This document shows, piece by piece, positions 15,383 through 24,009 of a stretch of DNA of 64,000 nucleotides. This stretch comes from Kumtagia ephedrae (GTDB lineage Bacteria > Pseudomonadota > Alphaproteobacteria > Rhizobiales > Rhizobiaceae). Location: the NCBI RefSeq assembly GCF_003012745.1, contig NZ_PXYK01000029.1:1-64000 (forward strand), in the 5' to 3' direction. Numbering within the stretch: the first letter of the stretch is position 1; every line of letters starts with the position of its first letter. Under the pieces are notes generated by a model. The model saw nothing but the letters and a program-made list of their open reading frames with translations. It had not been told where the DNA came from and made no database searches. Position numbers and translations under genes: made by a program.

Positions 15383-17839
15383 ATGGCGCGCGGGAAACTC
15401 CAGACCTATCGGCAGAAGCGCAACTTCGCCAGGACCGGCGAGCCGGCGGGCGGTTCGTCGGGCGGCCCGGGCAACCGCTTCGTCGTCCACCAGCATCACG
15501 CCACCGCCAATCATTACGACCTGCGGCTGGAGCTCGACGGCGTGCTGAAGAGCTGGGCGGTTCCCAAGGGGCCGTCGCTCGACCCGGCCGACAAGCGCCT
15601 GGCGGTCGAGACGGAAGACCATCCGCTCGAATACATCGATTTCGAGGGGGTGATCCCGGAGGGCGAGTATGGCGGCGGGCCGATGATCGTGTGGGACACC
15701 GGCGTGTGGGCGCCGATGGAGGACGCCGAAGAATCGCTGCGCAAGGGCGCCTTCAAGTTCCGCCTGTTCGGCGAGAAGCTGAAGGGCGGCTGGATGCTGG
15801 CCCGCATGAAGCCCAGGCCGGGCGAGGAGGATAGGAACTGGATCCTGTTCAAGGAGCGCGATCCTTTCGCCGACACGACCGTCGACATCCTGGCGAGCCG
15901 TCCCGAAAGCGCCAGGTCCGGTCGCCGGATCGAGGAGCTGGTCGCAAAGCCGAAGAACCCCGCCCCCCGCCCGGCCAGGCTCGCTCCGGGCAGGATCGAA
16001 GGCGCCGTGGCGGGTCCGGCGCCCGAGCGCATCCCCCCGCAACTCGCCTCCCCGACGCCGGCGCCGCCGGACGGCGACGGCTGGCTGCATGAGATAAAAT
16101 TCGACGGCTACCGCACGGCTGCCCACATCGCCGGCGGCGCGGTGCGGCTCGTCACCCGCGGCGGCCTCGACTGGACGAAGCGTTATGCCGACCTGCCGGC
16201 CGCCCTGGCGAAATTGCCGTGCCGCGAGGCGATCCTCGACGGCGAGATCGTCGCGACCGACGACAAGGGCATCCCGCGGCTTTCGGCCTTGCAGGACGCG
16301 CTCTCCACTGGCGCGGCCGGAAAACTGACCTTCTACGCCTTCGATCTCCTCCATCTCGACGGATGGGACCTCAGGAACGTGCCGCTGATCCAGCGCAAGG
16401 CGCTGCTCAGCCAGTTCCTCGCCGGCAGCGTCACGGCGAATTCGGCGATCCAGGTCAGTGATCACGTCGAGGGCGACGGCCGGGCGCTGTATGAGCGTGC
16501 CTCGGAGATGGGGCTGGAGGGCATCGTCTCCAAACGCGCCGACGCACCCTACCAGTCCGACCGGTCGAAGACCTGGCTGAAGGCCAAGGCGTTGCAGGCC
16601 GACGACTTCGTGATCGCCGGCTACACGGTCTCCCAGGCCGCCGAAGGCCTGGCTTCGCTGGCGCTGGCCGAGTGGGTCGACGGCGAACTCCAGTACCGGG
16701 GCAAGGTCGGCACCGGCTTCGACACGGCGACCCTGGAGGCGCTGCTGGCCCGGCTGGAGCCGCTGCGAAGCGGCGCCGAGCCGCTCGACGGCGCGCCGCG
16801 CGACATTATCTGGGTGCGGCCGGTGCTGTCGGCGCGCATCCATTACGGCGCCAGGACGACCGACAATCTGCTGCGCCATTCGGTGTTCAAGGGACTGCGC
16901 GAGGTCGAGCTCACCTCGGCCGCCTCGGCGCCGGCATGCAAGCGGTTGATCTCGGACGCCGACCTCGCCACCATCTGGGTGACCAATCCGACCCGCCGCC
17001 TGTTCGGCAGATCGGGGCCGACCAAGCTGGACATCGCCGTCTACTACGCCGCCATGGGCGACTTCATGCTGCCGCACCTGCTCGGCCGGCCGGTCTCGCT
17101 GTTCCGCTGCCCGACCGGCAGGCCGCAGGACTGCTTCTTCCAGCGCCACCCCTTCACCGGCATGCCGCCGACCATCGCGTCATTCGACACTAAGAATTCC
17201 GAAGGCGAGACCAAGGGCTACATCTCGGTCGAGGACGTCAAGGGGTACCTTGCCCTGGCGCAGTTCGGCGTCGTCGAGTTCCACAGCTGGGGCACGCTGC
17301 GCAAGAATCTCGACCGGCCGGACCGGGTCGTCTTCGATCTCGATCCGGGCGAAGGCATCGCCTGGCGCGAAGTGGTCGAGGCGGCCGTGCATGTGCGCGG
17401 CGCGTTGCAGGGCCTCGGCCTGGAGCCTTTCGTCAAGACTTCGGGGGGCAAGGGCATCCACGTCGTCGTGCCGACGACCAGGAAGCTCGGCTGGAAGCAG
17501 TTCCACCAGGCGGCCAGCGAAATCTCGGCGGGGATCGCGGCCACGGCGCCGACGGTCTTCACGACGGTGATGGGCAAGGAGAACCGCCGGAAGCGCATCT
17601 TCATCGACTTCCACCGCAATGCGCGGGGCGCCACCGCGGTCGCCCCCTATTCGCTGCGCGGCCGCGCGCACATGCCGGTATCGACGCCGCTGAGCTGGAG
17701 CGATCTCGAGTCCATCGACGCTCCCGAGGATTTGAACTACTCTTCCGTGCCGGGCCTTCTGGAGACGACGGGCGATCCTTGGGCGGACATTAACGACTTT
17801 GCCCGAGAATTGCCGCCTCCGTTGCAGGTCAAGAGATAG
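15383..17839 (+). CDS. ligD: DNA ligase D (phosphoesterase-ligase-polymerase)
   Basis: An 818-aa multifunctional enzyme of bacterial non-homologous end joining. Order: 3'-phosphoesterase (about residues 1-165; HHATANHYDLRLE and PEGEYGGG), ATP-dependent ligase (about 215-510; nucleotidyl lysine K239 in HEIKFDGYR, DGEIV, and GLEGIVSKR), then the primase-like polymerase (about 540-818; FDLDPGEG metal site near 650, SGGKGIHVVV). All three catalytic centres look intact. This is the order of Pseudomonas/Agrobacterium LigD. The Ku gene follows after 25 bp. Confidence 0.96.
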   Translation: MARGKLQTYRQKRNFARTGEPAGGSSGGPGNRFVVHQHHATANHYDLRLELDGVLKSWAVPKGPSLDPADKRLAVETEDHPLEYIDFEGVIPEGEYGGGPMIVWDTGVWAPMEDAEESLRKGAFKFRLFGEKLKGGWMLARMKPRPGEEDRNWILFKERDPFADTTVDILASRPESARSGRRIEELVAKPKNPAPRPARLAPGRIEGAVAGPAPERIPPQLASPTPAPPDGDGWLHEIKFDGYRTAAHIAGGAVRLVTRGGLDWTKRYADLPAALAKLPCREAILDGEIVATDDKGIPRLSALQDALSTGAAGKLTFYAFDLLHLDGWDLRNVPLIQRKALLSQFLAGSVTANSAIQVSDHVEGDGRALYERASEMGLEGIVSKRADAPYQSDRSKTWLKAKALQADDFVIAGYTVSQAAEGLASLALAEWVDGELQYRGKVGTGFDTATLEALLARLEPLRSGAEPLDGAPRDIIWVRPVLSARIHYGARTTDNLLRHSVFKGLREVELTSAASAPACKRLISDADLATIWVTNPTRRLFGRSGPTKLDIAVYYAAMGDFMLPHLLGRPVSLFRCPTGRPQDCFFQRHPFTGMPPTIASFDTKNSEGETKGYISVEDVKGYLALAQFGVVEFHSWGTLRKNLDRPDRVVFDLDPGEGIAWREVVEAAVHVRGALQGLGLEPFVKTSGGKGIHVVVPTTRKLGWKQFHQAASEISAGIAATAPTVFTTVMGKENRRKRIFIDFHRNARGATAVAPYSLRGRAHMPVSTPLSWSDLESIDAPEDLNYSSVPGLLETTGDPWADINDFARELPPPLQVKR

Positions 17840-17864
17840 TCGCGTCGTCGCGTAGGAGACAAAC

Positions 17865-18740
17865 ATGGCGCCAAGGGCAAGTTGGAAGGGCTACCTGAAG
17901 CTGAGCCTGGTGAGCTGTCCGGTCCGGCTCTATCCGGCCACCAGCTCGAGCGAACGCATCAGCTTCAACCAGCTCCACAAGAAGACCCATAACCGCATCA
18001 ACATGAAGCCGGTGGACCCGGAGCTCGGTCTGATCGAGCGCTCCGATCTGGTCAAGGGCTATGAGTACGAGGACAAGAAATACATCATCATCGAGGATTC
18101 CGACCTCGAGAGCGTCAGGATCGAATCCAACCACACGATGAACATCGAAGCCTTCGTCGACCAGGATTCCGTGGACGTCATCTACCAGGACGCGCCCTAC
18201 TATCTCGCCCCGGACGGCGCCATGGCGGAGGAGACCTTCATCGTCTTGCGCGAGGCGCTGCGCCGGACCAACAAGCTCGCCATCGCCCGCCTGGTGCTCT
18301 CCAGCCGCGAGCGCGTCGTCACCATCGGCGCGCGCGACACCGGCATGTTCGTCTGCACGCTGAGGAATCCCAACGAGGTCCGCGGCACGTCCGAATATTT
18401 CGGCAACATCCCGGTCGGCAAGCCCGACCCGGAGATGCTGCAGCTCGCCGAGGCGCTCATCCAGCAGAAGGCGACGACCTTCGATCCGCAGAATTACGAG
18501 GACCGCTACGAGATCGCGCTGATGATGATGATCCGCGAGAAGCTCAAGGGTCACAAGCCGATCATCGCCGCCGCACCCGAGCGCGGCAACGTCGTCAACC
18601 TGATGGATGCGCTGAAGGCCAGCCTGTCGCAGAGCAAGCCGCCGGCGAAGAGCAAGACCAAGGCGGAGCCGCCGGCCAAGCCTGCCCTCAAGGTCGCGGC
18701 GTCCGGCGGCGGAAAGGCATCGGCCAAGGGCAGGAAGTGA
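17865..18740 (+). CDS. ku: Ku DNA-end-binding protein
   Basis: A 291-aa homodimeric bacterial Ku. The core (about 1-255) starts with WKGYLKLSLVSCPVRLYPAT and includes KGYEYEDKKYIIIED and IEAFVDQDSVDVIY, typical of the Ku beta-barrel. The C-terminal tail (about 250-291) is rich in Lys, Ala and Pro, as in Ku proteins whose tail recruits LigD or binds DNA. GGAG lies 7-8 bases before the ATG. The stop overlaps the start of the next gene (GTGA). Confidence 0.96.
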   Translation: MAPRASWKGYLKLSLVSCPVRLYPATSSSERISFNQLHKKTHNRINMKPVDPELGLIERSDLVKGYEYEDKKYIIIEDSDLESVRIESNHTMNIEAFVDQDSVDVIYQDAPYYLAPDGAMAEETFIVLREALRRTNKLAIARLVLSSRERVVTIGARDTGMFVCTLRNPNEVRGTSEYFGNIPVGKPDPEMLQLAEALIQQKATTFDPQNYEDRYEIALMMMIREKLKGHKPIIAAAPERGNVVNLMDALKASLSQSKPPAKSKTKAEPPAKPALKVAASGGGKASAKGRK

Positions 18741-19813
18741 GTGCGCTCGCCGGCAACACCATCTGCCTGATCGGGGCGCTCGCGTCCTTCCCCCGGCGGG
18801 CCGTCCGGCGCGAGGTCGAGCGCCAGGGCGGCGTGCTGCGGGGCAGCGTCACCCGCGGCACCACGCATGTCGTGTTCGGCCACCGGCTGATCGAGAGCTG
18901 GGACGAGTCGCGCATCGAGGCCGCCGTCGAGCGGGAGAGGAGCGCCGGACGGCAGCTCCTGAGCGAGAACGGCTTCCTGCGCCTGCTGGGCCTGGCGCAG
19001 CCGGCGCCGGCGACGGTGGCCCGGCAGGTGCTGATCGAGCAGGCCGGGCTGCCGCCGGCCATTTTCGATCTCCTGGCGCTTTTCGACGCGTTCGAGCGCG
19101 ACGTCGAGCCCTTCACCTTCCGCGACCTGATCCTGGCCAAGAAATACGTCATGCTGCTGGTCGGCACGTCGTGGAGCACCATCGTCAGGTCGATCCGCCG
19201 CTCGCCCTCCGTCGGCGCGCTTGCGTCGCTGGCGCTGCATGCGGAGCGCAGCGACGCCATCTATGCGCAGCACGCGCAGGGAGGCGTCAGCGAGCTTGAC
19301 GGGCAGGTGATGCTGCCGCTCGCCACCGACGACGTCGAGCTGGAGGCGCTGCGCGCCCTGGCCGACGAGGCGGAGGCGCAGGAACGGCACGAGCAGGCCG
19401 CCGCGATCTATCGGGAGTATCTGGCGCACAGGCCCGGCAACGCCGTGGTGCATTTCAACCGCGGCAACTGTCTGCGCCATCTCGGCCGGCTCGCCGAGGC
19501 CGGGCAGGCCTATATGGGCGCGATCAAGCGCGACCCGAAATTCGTCGAGGCGTGGTTCAACCTCGCGGCGATCGACGCCGAACAGGGCAGGACCGACGCG
19601 GCCCGCCGCAGCCTGAGCAAGGCGATCGCCCTCGACGCGGGTTATGCCGATGCGGTCTACAACCTGGCGAGCCTGGAATACGAGGCCGGCAACCTCGCCG
19701 AAGCACGCCGCTGGTGGCTGCGCTACCTCGAGCTCGATCCCCACTCGGAATGGGGACGCATCGCGGCGCGCGGCATCCAGTTCGTCGACCTGGCGCAGAA
19801 GAACGCGAGCTGA
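18737..19813 (+). CDS. BRCT-like domain plus TPR protein coupled to ku
   Basis: A 358-aa protein beginning at GTG 18737, overlapping the ku stop by four bases (GTGA), so translational coupling is likely. Residues 4-55 look like a BRCT domain (LAGNTICLIGAL, EVERQGGVLRGSVTRGTTHVV). A middle helical region (about 90-185) is unassigned. Residues about 210-345 are TPRs (for example AVVHFNRGNCLRHLGRLAEA and WFNLAAIDAEQGRTDAAR). BRCT domains bind phosphoproteins or DNA ends and TPRs bind proteins, so a scaffold or accessory role in end joining is a reasonable inference. I know of no named counterpart. Confidence 0.75.
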   Translation: MSALAGNTICLIGALASFPRRAVRREVERQGGVLRGSVTRGTTHVVFGHRLIESWDESRIEAAVERERSAGRQLLSENGFLRLLGLAQPAPATVARQVLIEQAGLPPAIFDLLALFDAFERDVEPFTFRDLILAKKYVMLLVGTSWSTIVRSIRRSPSVGALASLALHAERSDAIYAQHAQGGVSELDGQVMLPLATDDVELEALRALADEAEAQERHEQAAAIYREYLAHRPGNAVVHFNRGNCLRHLGRLAEAGQAYMGAIKRDPKFVEAWFNLAAIDAEQGRTDAARRSLSKAIALDAGYADAVYNLASLEYEAGNLAEARRWWLRYLELDPHSEWGRIAARGIQFVDLAQKNAS

Positions 19814-19814
19814 G

Positions 19815-20456
19815 ATGACATCGTTTCTCTTCGACGGACCGGACTCCGCGCCGACGACTATCCTGCTCGGGCACGGCGCAGGCGCGCCGATGGATTCGGC
19901 GTCGATGACCGCCGCGGCCAGGGCGCTCGCCGCAGCCGGGTTTCGCGTCGCCCGCTTCGAGTTCGGCTACATGGCGGCGCGCCGCAGCGGCGACGGCCGC
20001 AAGCCGCCGCCGCGAGCCGAAACCCTGCAGCCCGAATATCTGGCCGCGGTCGAGGCGCTGGGAAAGAACGGCCAGCTCGTCATCGGCGGCAAGTCGATGG
20101 GCGGCCGCGTCGCCAGCATGGTGGCGGACGATCTCCATGGCGCCGGCCGGATCGCCGGGCTGCTCTGCCTGGGTTATCCGTTCCACCCGCCGGCCAAGCC
20201 CACGCAGCTGCGCACCAAGCATCTCGAAACGCTGCGCACGCCGACCCTGATCTGCCAGGGCACGCGCGACGAGTTCGGCACACGCGAGGAGGTATCGGGC
20301 TACGCGCTGTCCGAGGTGATCCAGATTCTGTGGCTCGACGACGGCGACCACGACCTGAAGCCGCGCAAGTCGGTTTCGGGCTATTCGGCCGCCGATCACC
20401 TCAACACCATGGCGCAGATGGCCTGGGCCTGGGCGGAGCGGATCGCCGCCGGCTGA
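19815..20456 (+). CDS. Alpha/beta hydrolase, KANL3/Tex30-like
   Basis: A 213-aa predicted alpha/beta-hydrolase starting 1 bp after the stop of the BRCT-TPR gene. It has LLGHGAGAPMDS (oxyanion-type loop, about residue 17), the nucleophile elbow GGKSMGGRVAS (Ser about 87), an acidic residue in CQGTRDEFG (about 150) and His in DDGDHDLKP (about 178), giving a complete triad. Family members are small cytosolic hydrolases of unknown substrate. Its place in the repair cluster suggests cotranscription but not function. Confidence 0.8.
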   Translation: MTSFLFDGPDSAPTTILLGHGAGAPMDSASMTAAARALAAAGFRVARFEFGYMAARRSGDGRKPPPRAETLQPEYLAAVEALGKNGQLVIGGKSMGGRVASMVADDLHGAGRIAGLLCLGYPFHPPAKPTQLRTKHLETLRTPTLICQGTRDEFGTREEVSGYALSEVIQILWLDDGDHDLKPRKSVSGYSAADHLNTMAQMAWAWAERIAAG

Positions 20457-20528
20457 GACGACGCGGACGATTCCGGCTTGCGGCGGGAAGCCAACTGTGC
20501 GTTGATCCAGGCAGTTCGGAGTTGCGTC

Positions 20529-20819
20529 ATGGACAAGCGTAAAAGCTCCCTGCCTAGGCCGCCGGCCGGCCTTCCCTCTTCCGTTCAGGCCGCCGTCTCG
20601 GAGCAGGTCCGCAAGCGCCAGGCGGTGCGCGAGATGCTGCAGCGGCGCAACATCCGCATCGTCCGCGAAGTCTATTCCACCGACCGTCCGACGGTCTCCC
20701 GCGTTTCGGTGCGCGGCGAACAGTACGATGTCGGCGAGACCGACCTGGCGCTGCTGGCGTCGGGCCGCAGCCCGACCTGGCTCGGCCTCAGCCCGGTGCC
20801 GCAGGACGACGAAGCGTAG
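20529..20819 (+). CDS. Small basic hypothetical protein
   Basis: A 96-aa protein with GGAG 7 bases before the ATG. Residues 15-45 are a charged helix (SEQVRKRQAVREMLQRRNIR); the C-terminal part reads YSTDRPTVSRVSVRGEQYDVGE, beta-rich. No domain is recognised. It lies between the hydrolase and the exonuclease genes on the same strand, 72 bp after the former and 23 bp before the latter. Confidence 0.6.
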   Translation: MDKRKSSLPRPPAGLPSSVQAAVSEQVRKRQAVREMLQRRNIRIVREVYSTDRPTVSRVSVRGEQYDVGETDLALLASGRSPTWLGLSPVPQDDEA

Positions 20820-20842
20820 GCGGGGCGGCCGTTGCCTCGCCC

Positions 20843-21622
20843 ATGCTGATCGCCACCTACAACGTCAACAACGTCAATCGCCGCCTTGCCAATCTCCTCG
20901 GCTGGCTGGCGGCGCGGAAGCCGGATGTCGTCTGCCTGCAGGAACTGAAGGCCGCCGACGCGGACTTTCCCGCCGCTGCGATCCGCTCGGCCGGCTATGA
21001 GGCGGTCTGGGCGGGGCAGCGGACCTGGAACGGCGTCGCCATCCTGGCGCACGGCGCGATGCCGGTCCTGACCCGGGCCGAGCTGCCGGGCGACCCCGAC
21101 GACCGCCAGAGCCGCTACATCGAGGCGGCCGTCGGCGGCATCCTGATCGCCAGCATCTACGCGCCAAATGGCAATCCGCAGCCCGGCCCGAAGTTCGACT
21201 ACAAGCTTGCCTGGCTGGAGCGGCTCGCGCGGCACGCGACGGCGCTGCGCAGGACCGGCGCGCCGGTGGTGCTGGCCGGCGACTACAACGTCGCGCCGAC
21301 CGAACTCGACATCTATCCGACGCGCTCCTGGGACGACGACGCGCTGGTCCAGCCGGAAAGCCGCGCCGCCTTCCGCCGGCTGGTCGGGCGAAGCTGGACG
21401 GACGCCATCCGGACGCTGCACCCGGACGAACGCATCTATTCCTTCTGGGACTACAAGCGGAACCGCTGGCCGCGCGACGCCGGCCTGCGCCTCGACCACC
21501 TGCTGCTCTCGCCGAACCTCGCCGGCCGGCTGGTCGCCGGCGGCGTCGACCGCGAGACCCGCGGCCTGGATGGAGCGAGCGACCACGCACCCGCCTGGAT
21601 CGAGCTGTCGGATTCCGGTTGA
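20843..21622 (+). CDS. xth: Exodeoxyribonuclease III (ExoIII/APE1 family)
   Basis: A 259-aa Mg-dependent nuclease with 3'-5' exonuclease and AP-endonuclease activities. Catalytic residues are visible: YNVNN (Asn, residue 8), CLQELK (Glu 34), the IYAPNG segment with Tyr, GDYNVAP (Asp/Asn about 151-153), RLDHLLLS (about 220) and SDHAPAWIEL (Asp-His near 248). Length fits the family. As the last gene of the ligD-ku run it could trim or clean ends before joining, but base-excision repair is the established role. Confidence 0.93.
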   Translation: MLIATYNVNNVNRRLANLLGWLAARKPDVVCLQELKAADADFPAAAIRSAGYEAVWAGQRTWNGVAILAHGAMPVLTRAELPGDPDDRQSRYIEAAVGGILIASIYAPNGNPQPGPKFDYKLAWLERLARHATALRRTGAPVVLAGDYNVAPTELDIYPTRSWDDDALVQPESRAAFRRLVGRSWTDAIRTLHPDERIYSFWDYKRNRWPRDAGLRLDHLLLSPNLAGRLVAGGVDRETRGLDGASDHAPAWIELSDSG

Positions 21623-21655
21623 GGCCGCGCGCGGGTCCGTACAGGCAGGCCTCTC

Positions 21656-21701
21656 GAGCGGGTAGCGGGAATCGAAACCGCGCGTTCAGCTTGGGAAGCT
21701 G
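21656..21701 (-). repeat. tRNA-Gly 3'-half fragment, candidate attachment-site scar
   Basis: These 46 bases match 36504-36549, the 3' half of the intact tRNA-Gly(CCC) from the anticodon stem to the discriminator region, at 45 of 46 positions (one change in the T arm) and in the same orientation. No 5' half is present. This is the usual left-over direct repeat of an element that integrated by a tyrosine recombinase into the tRNA 3' end. Confidence 0.85.
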
Positions 21702-21733
21702 GTGTCAATCGAACGGCATCGGACGTGACAATG

Positions 21734-23923
21734 TCAGGCGGCCCGTATCCAATGCCGTGCATCTGCCTTGTAGGAAACCCGCCGGTGCGGATGGACGACG
21801 CCGTGGAAAATTCGGAGCGGCAGGACCGTCAGGCCGGGTGAAGGGCGCAGATCCGGCGTCCAGGCGATCGAATTGGCGACGACGCGCGACATCAGACCCG
21901 GCCCGGTGACCAGCCATAGCGACTCGGTGGCGCCTTCGATCACCGATTGCGCCGCCTCGCGCAACGCCGCACCGATGAGCGGATGGCGCGGTGTCGCTGC
22001 CAGGAAATTGTTGCCGATGGAGCAGAATTCGTCCTGGTAGCAGCAGAACGTGACATCCGGAGAAAGCAGGGTGCTCAACGGCGCGGCGCAATAGTCGTCC
22101 GCGTCGAGATAGACGCCTCCCTCGGCATAAAGCACGGCCAGCCGGAACAGGTCCGCCTTCATGGCGGGATGACGCGCCAGCTTGTAAGCCCGCAGCGGCT
22201 CGGGACGGCCGAACGCCGACAGGAAGCGTCGCACGGCGGCGTCGTTCCAGCGCCGATAGGACAGGTCGCCGTTCACGGCCTTCGCCCGCTCCATCAGCAG
22301 GTCCACGTCCTTGGGCGGCGTGTCCGTGTCCCAGAACTGGTGCAGTATTTTTGGTATGCGGCAGTTGGCTTGCAACCCTTCAGAGGGCGGCGTGAACACT
22401 CCGGCGCGGGCCAGTCCTATAAGCACACCGAGCGCCGCCGCGAAATTGCCGGGACCCGAGCGCAGTAAAGCGCCAGCGGTTTCGATCAATGCTTGCGTGC
22501 CGAGCTCGGCCGCGGCCGAGAGTTGCGCCGTCTCCTGCGGCCGCAGCCGGAGATCGTTCACGATCTGGCCGATAAGGCTGCGCAGCGCGCCGGCGCCCCG
22601 GCGCGGCGGCCCTCCGTTGGGCGATTTCCGGGGGATGTGCACCAGCGCCTTCCAGGCAAGCTCGGGCTGGAAGGCGGCCGCTGCCGCCCGAGTAAAGCCG
22701 ATGCCGGCGCTGGCATTGTCCGGGGCGACGGCAAGCATCGCCTTTGCGTGCTCCAAGGCAGTGCCGTGCTCGAATCTCAGGATTGCCAAGCGCATTCGAA
22801 GCCGCATCTTGACCAGCCAGTCTTCGGGCCTGCCCGCGTCCGGCCAACAGTCGAGGAGTCTTGGGACCTCCTCCCATTGGCCCGCTTCCAGCAGGCATTC
22901 GATCCGCAGCTTGCGCTCGGCCGTGGTCGGCTGCGCCTGCCCGGCGAGTATTTCGAGCGCGTCCTCGATGCGCCCCGATTTTCGCAGGCTGTTTGTCCAG
23001 CGGACGCGCCGCGCCGCATCGTGCGGGTGCGCCGCCGCATCGGCGGCAAAGATGCGCTGCGCTTCGTCCAGGTCGCCGGCAGCCTCGGCCTGGGTGCCGC
23101 GGAACTGCGATATCTGCGGATGATCGGGATGGTGTTCCGCCAGCAGCCGAAGGCTGGCCTGCGCCGCGTCGAGTGGCCCGGTCTTGCCGAGCAGGAAGGT
23201 CTGCTGCGCCAGCAGCTCGGCCGAATCCGGGGTTTGCGCAAGCCCATCCGACAAAACCGACAACGCCTCGTCATAGCGGCCAAGCCCTCTCAGGTGGCGC
23301 ACCAGGCGCAGGCGCGCCGCAATGTTCCGCGGGCGGGCTTCGACAGCAGCGGCATAGGTCCGCTCTGACGTGGGGGCATCGCCGCCAAGCTTCTTCGCCA
23401 TCCGCCGCAGCCTGGGCAGCAGCGGATGATCAGAAGCCTGCCTTTCCAGCGTCTGCAGTCTTGCTTGTGCCGCCTCGGCCTGCCTCATCCGGCAATACAG
23501 CAACGTTCGTTCAGCCAGCAAGTCGGCGGACGCCGGCTCCAATGCAAGGCCCTCCGACAGCACGGTTTGTGCCTCGATCTGGCGGTCGAGCCGCACCAGG
23601 CAGCGAACCCAACGCAGGCGCAGCTGTTCGTCCCCGGGTCGCGCAGCGACGCCGGTGGCGTAAATTCGCTCCGCCTCTGCGACATCACCGGTCGCGATGG
23701 CCTGGGCTGCGCGAAGCTGCGGCAGGCGGGGATCGTCGGGATGGTGCTTTGCAAGGACCTGAAGGGTCTTCTGCGCGGCCTGGAGCCGACCTTGTCTCCG
23801 CTGTTGGCCCGACAGTTCGGCCAGCAGGCGCGGCGCGTGCGGCACGAGCGCCAGCCCTTCCTTCAAAACAGCCTGCGCCTGCCGGTGACGGCCAAGCCCG
23901 GCGAGTTCGCGCGCCCACTTCAA
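21734..23923 (-). CDS. TPR protein with a C-terminal DXD glycosyltransferase domain (GT32-like)
   Basis: A 729-aa protein from TTG 23923. Residues 1-330 are TPR-like repeats of about 34 aa (RLRLVRHLRGLGRYDEALSV and similar). Residues about 515-729 are a glycosyltransferase of the DXD sugar-binding type: PKILHQFWDTDTPPKD, KADLFRLAVLYAEGGVYLDA with DADD as the metal/nucleotide-sugar site, and a final HRRVSYKADARHW. It probably adds a sugar to a surface or secreted glycan. The 5' end is odd: the repeat pattern continues at least 14 codons upstream of TTG (reading DIAKHPTDIGRR) with no ATG or GTG, so the gene may be truncated. Confidence 0.75.
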   Translation of the reverse strand: MKWARELAGLGRHRQAQAVLKEGLALVPHAPRLLAELSGQQRRQGRLQAAQKTLQVLAKHHPDDPRLPQLRAAQAIATGDVAEAERIYATGVAARPGDEQLRLRWVRCLVRLDRQIEAQTVLSEGLALEPASADLLAERTLLYCRMRQAEAAQARLQTLERQASDHPLLPRLRRMAKKLGGDAPTSERTYAAAVEARPRNIAARLRLVRHLRGLGRYDEALSVLSDGLAQTPDSAELLAQQTFLLGKTGPLDAAQASLRLLAEHHPDHPQISQFRGTQAEAAGDLDEAQRIFAADAAAHPHDAARRVRWTNSLRKSGRIEDALEILAGQAQPTTAERKLRIECLLEAGQWEEVPRLLDCWPDAGRPEDWLVKMRLRMRLAILRFEHGTALEHAKAMLAVAPDNASAGIGFTRAAAAAFQPELAWKALVHIPRKSPNGGPPRRGAGALRSLIGQIVNDLRLRPQETAQLSAAAELGTQALIETAGALLRSGPGNFAAALGVLIGLARAGVFTPPSEGLQANCRIPKILHQFWDTDTPPKDVDLLMERAKAVNGDLSYRRWNDAAVRRFLSAFGRPEPLRAYKLARHPAMKADLFRLAVLYAEGGVYLDADDYCAAPLSTLLSPDVTFCCYQDEFCSIGNNFLAATPRHPLIGAALREAAQSVIEGATESLWLVTGPGLMSRVVANSIAWTPDLRPSPGLTVLPLRIFHGVVHPHRRVSYKADARHWIRAA

Positions 23924-24009
23924 CCGACGTCCTATGTCGGTCGGGTGTTTCGCGATGTCCGCGGCATCCGGGTCTGAAGGCCGCGGAACGCCGGCATGGG
24001 TCCGAGAGG

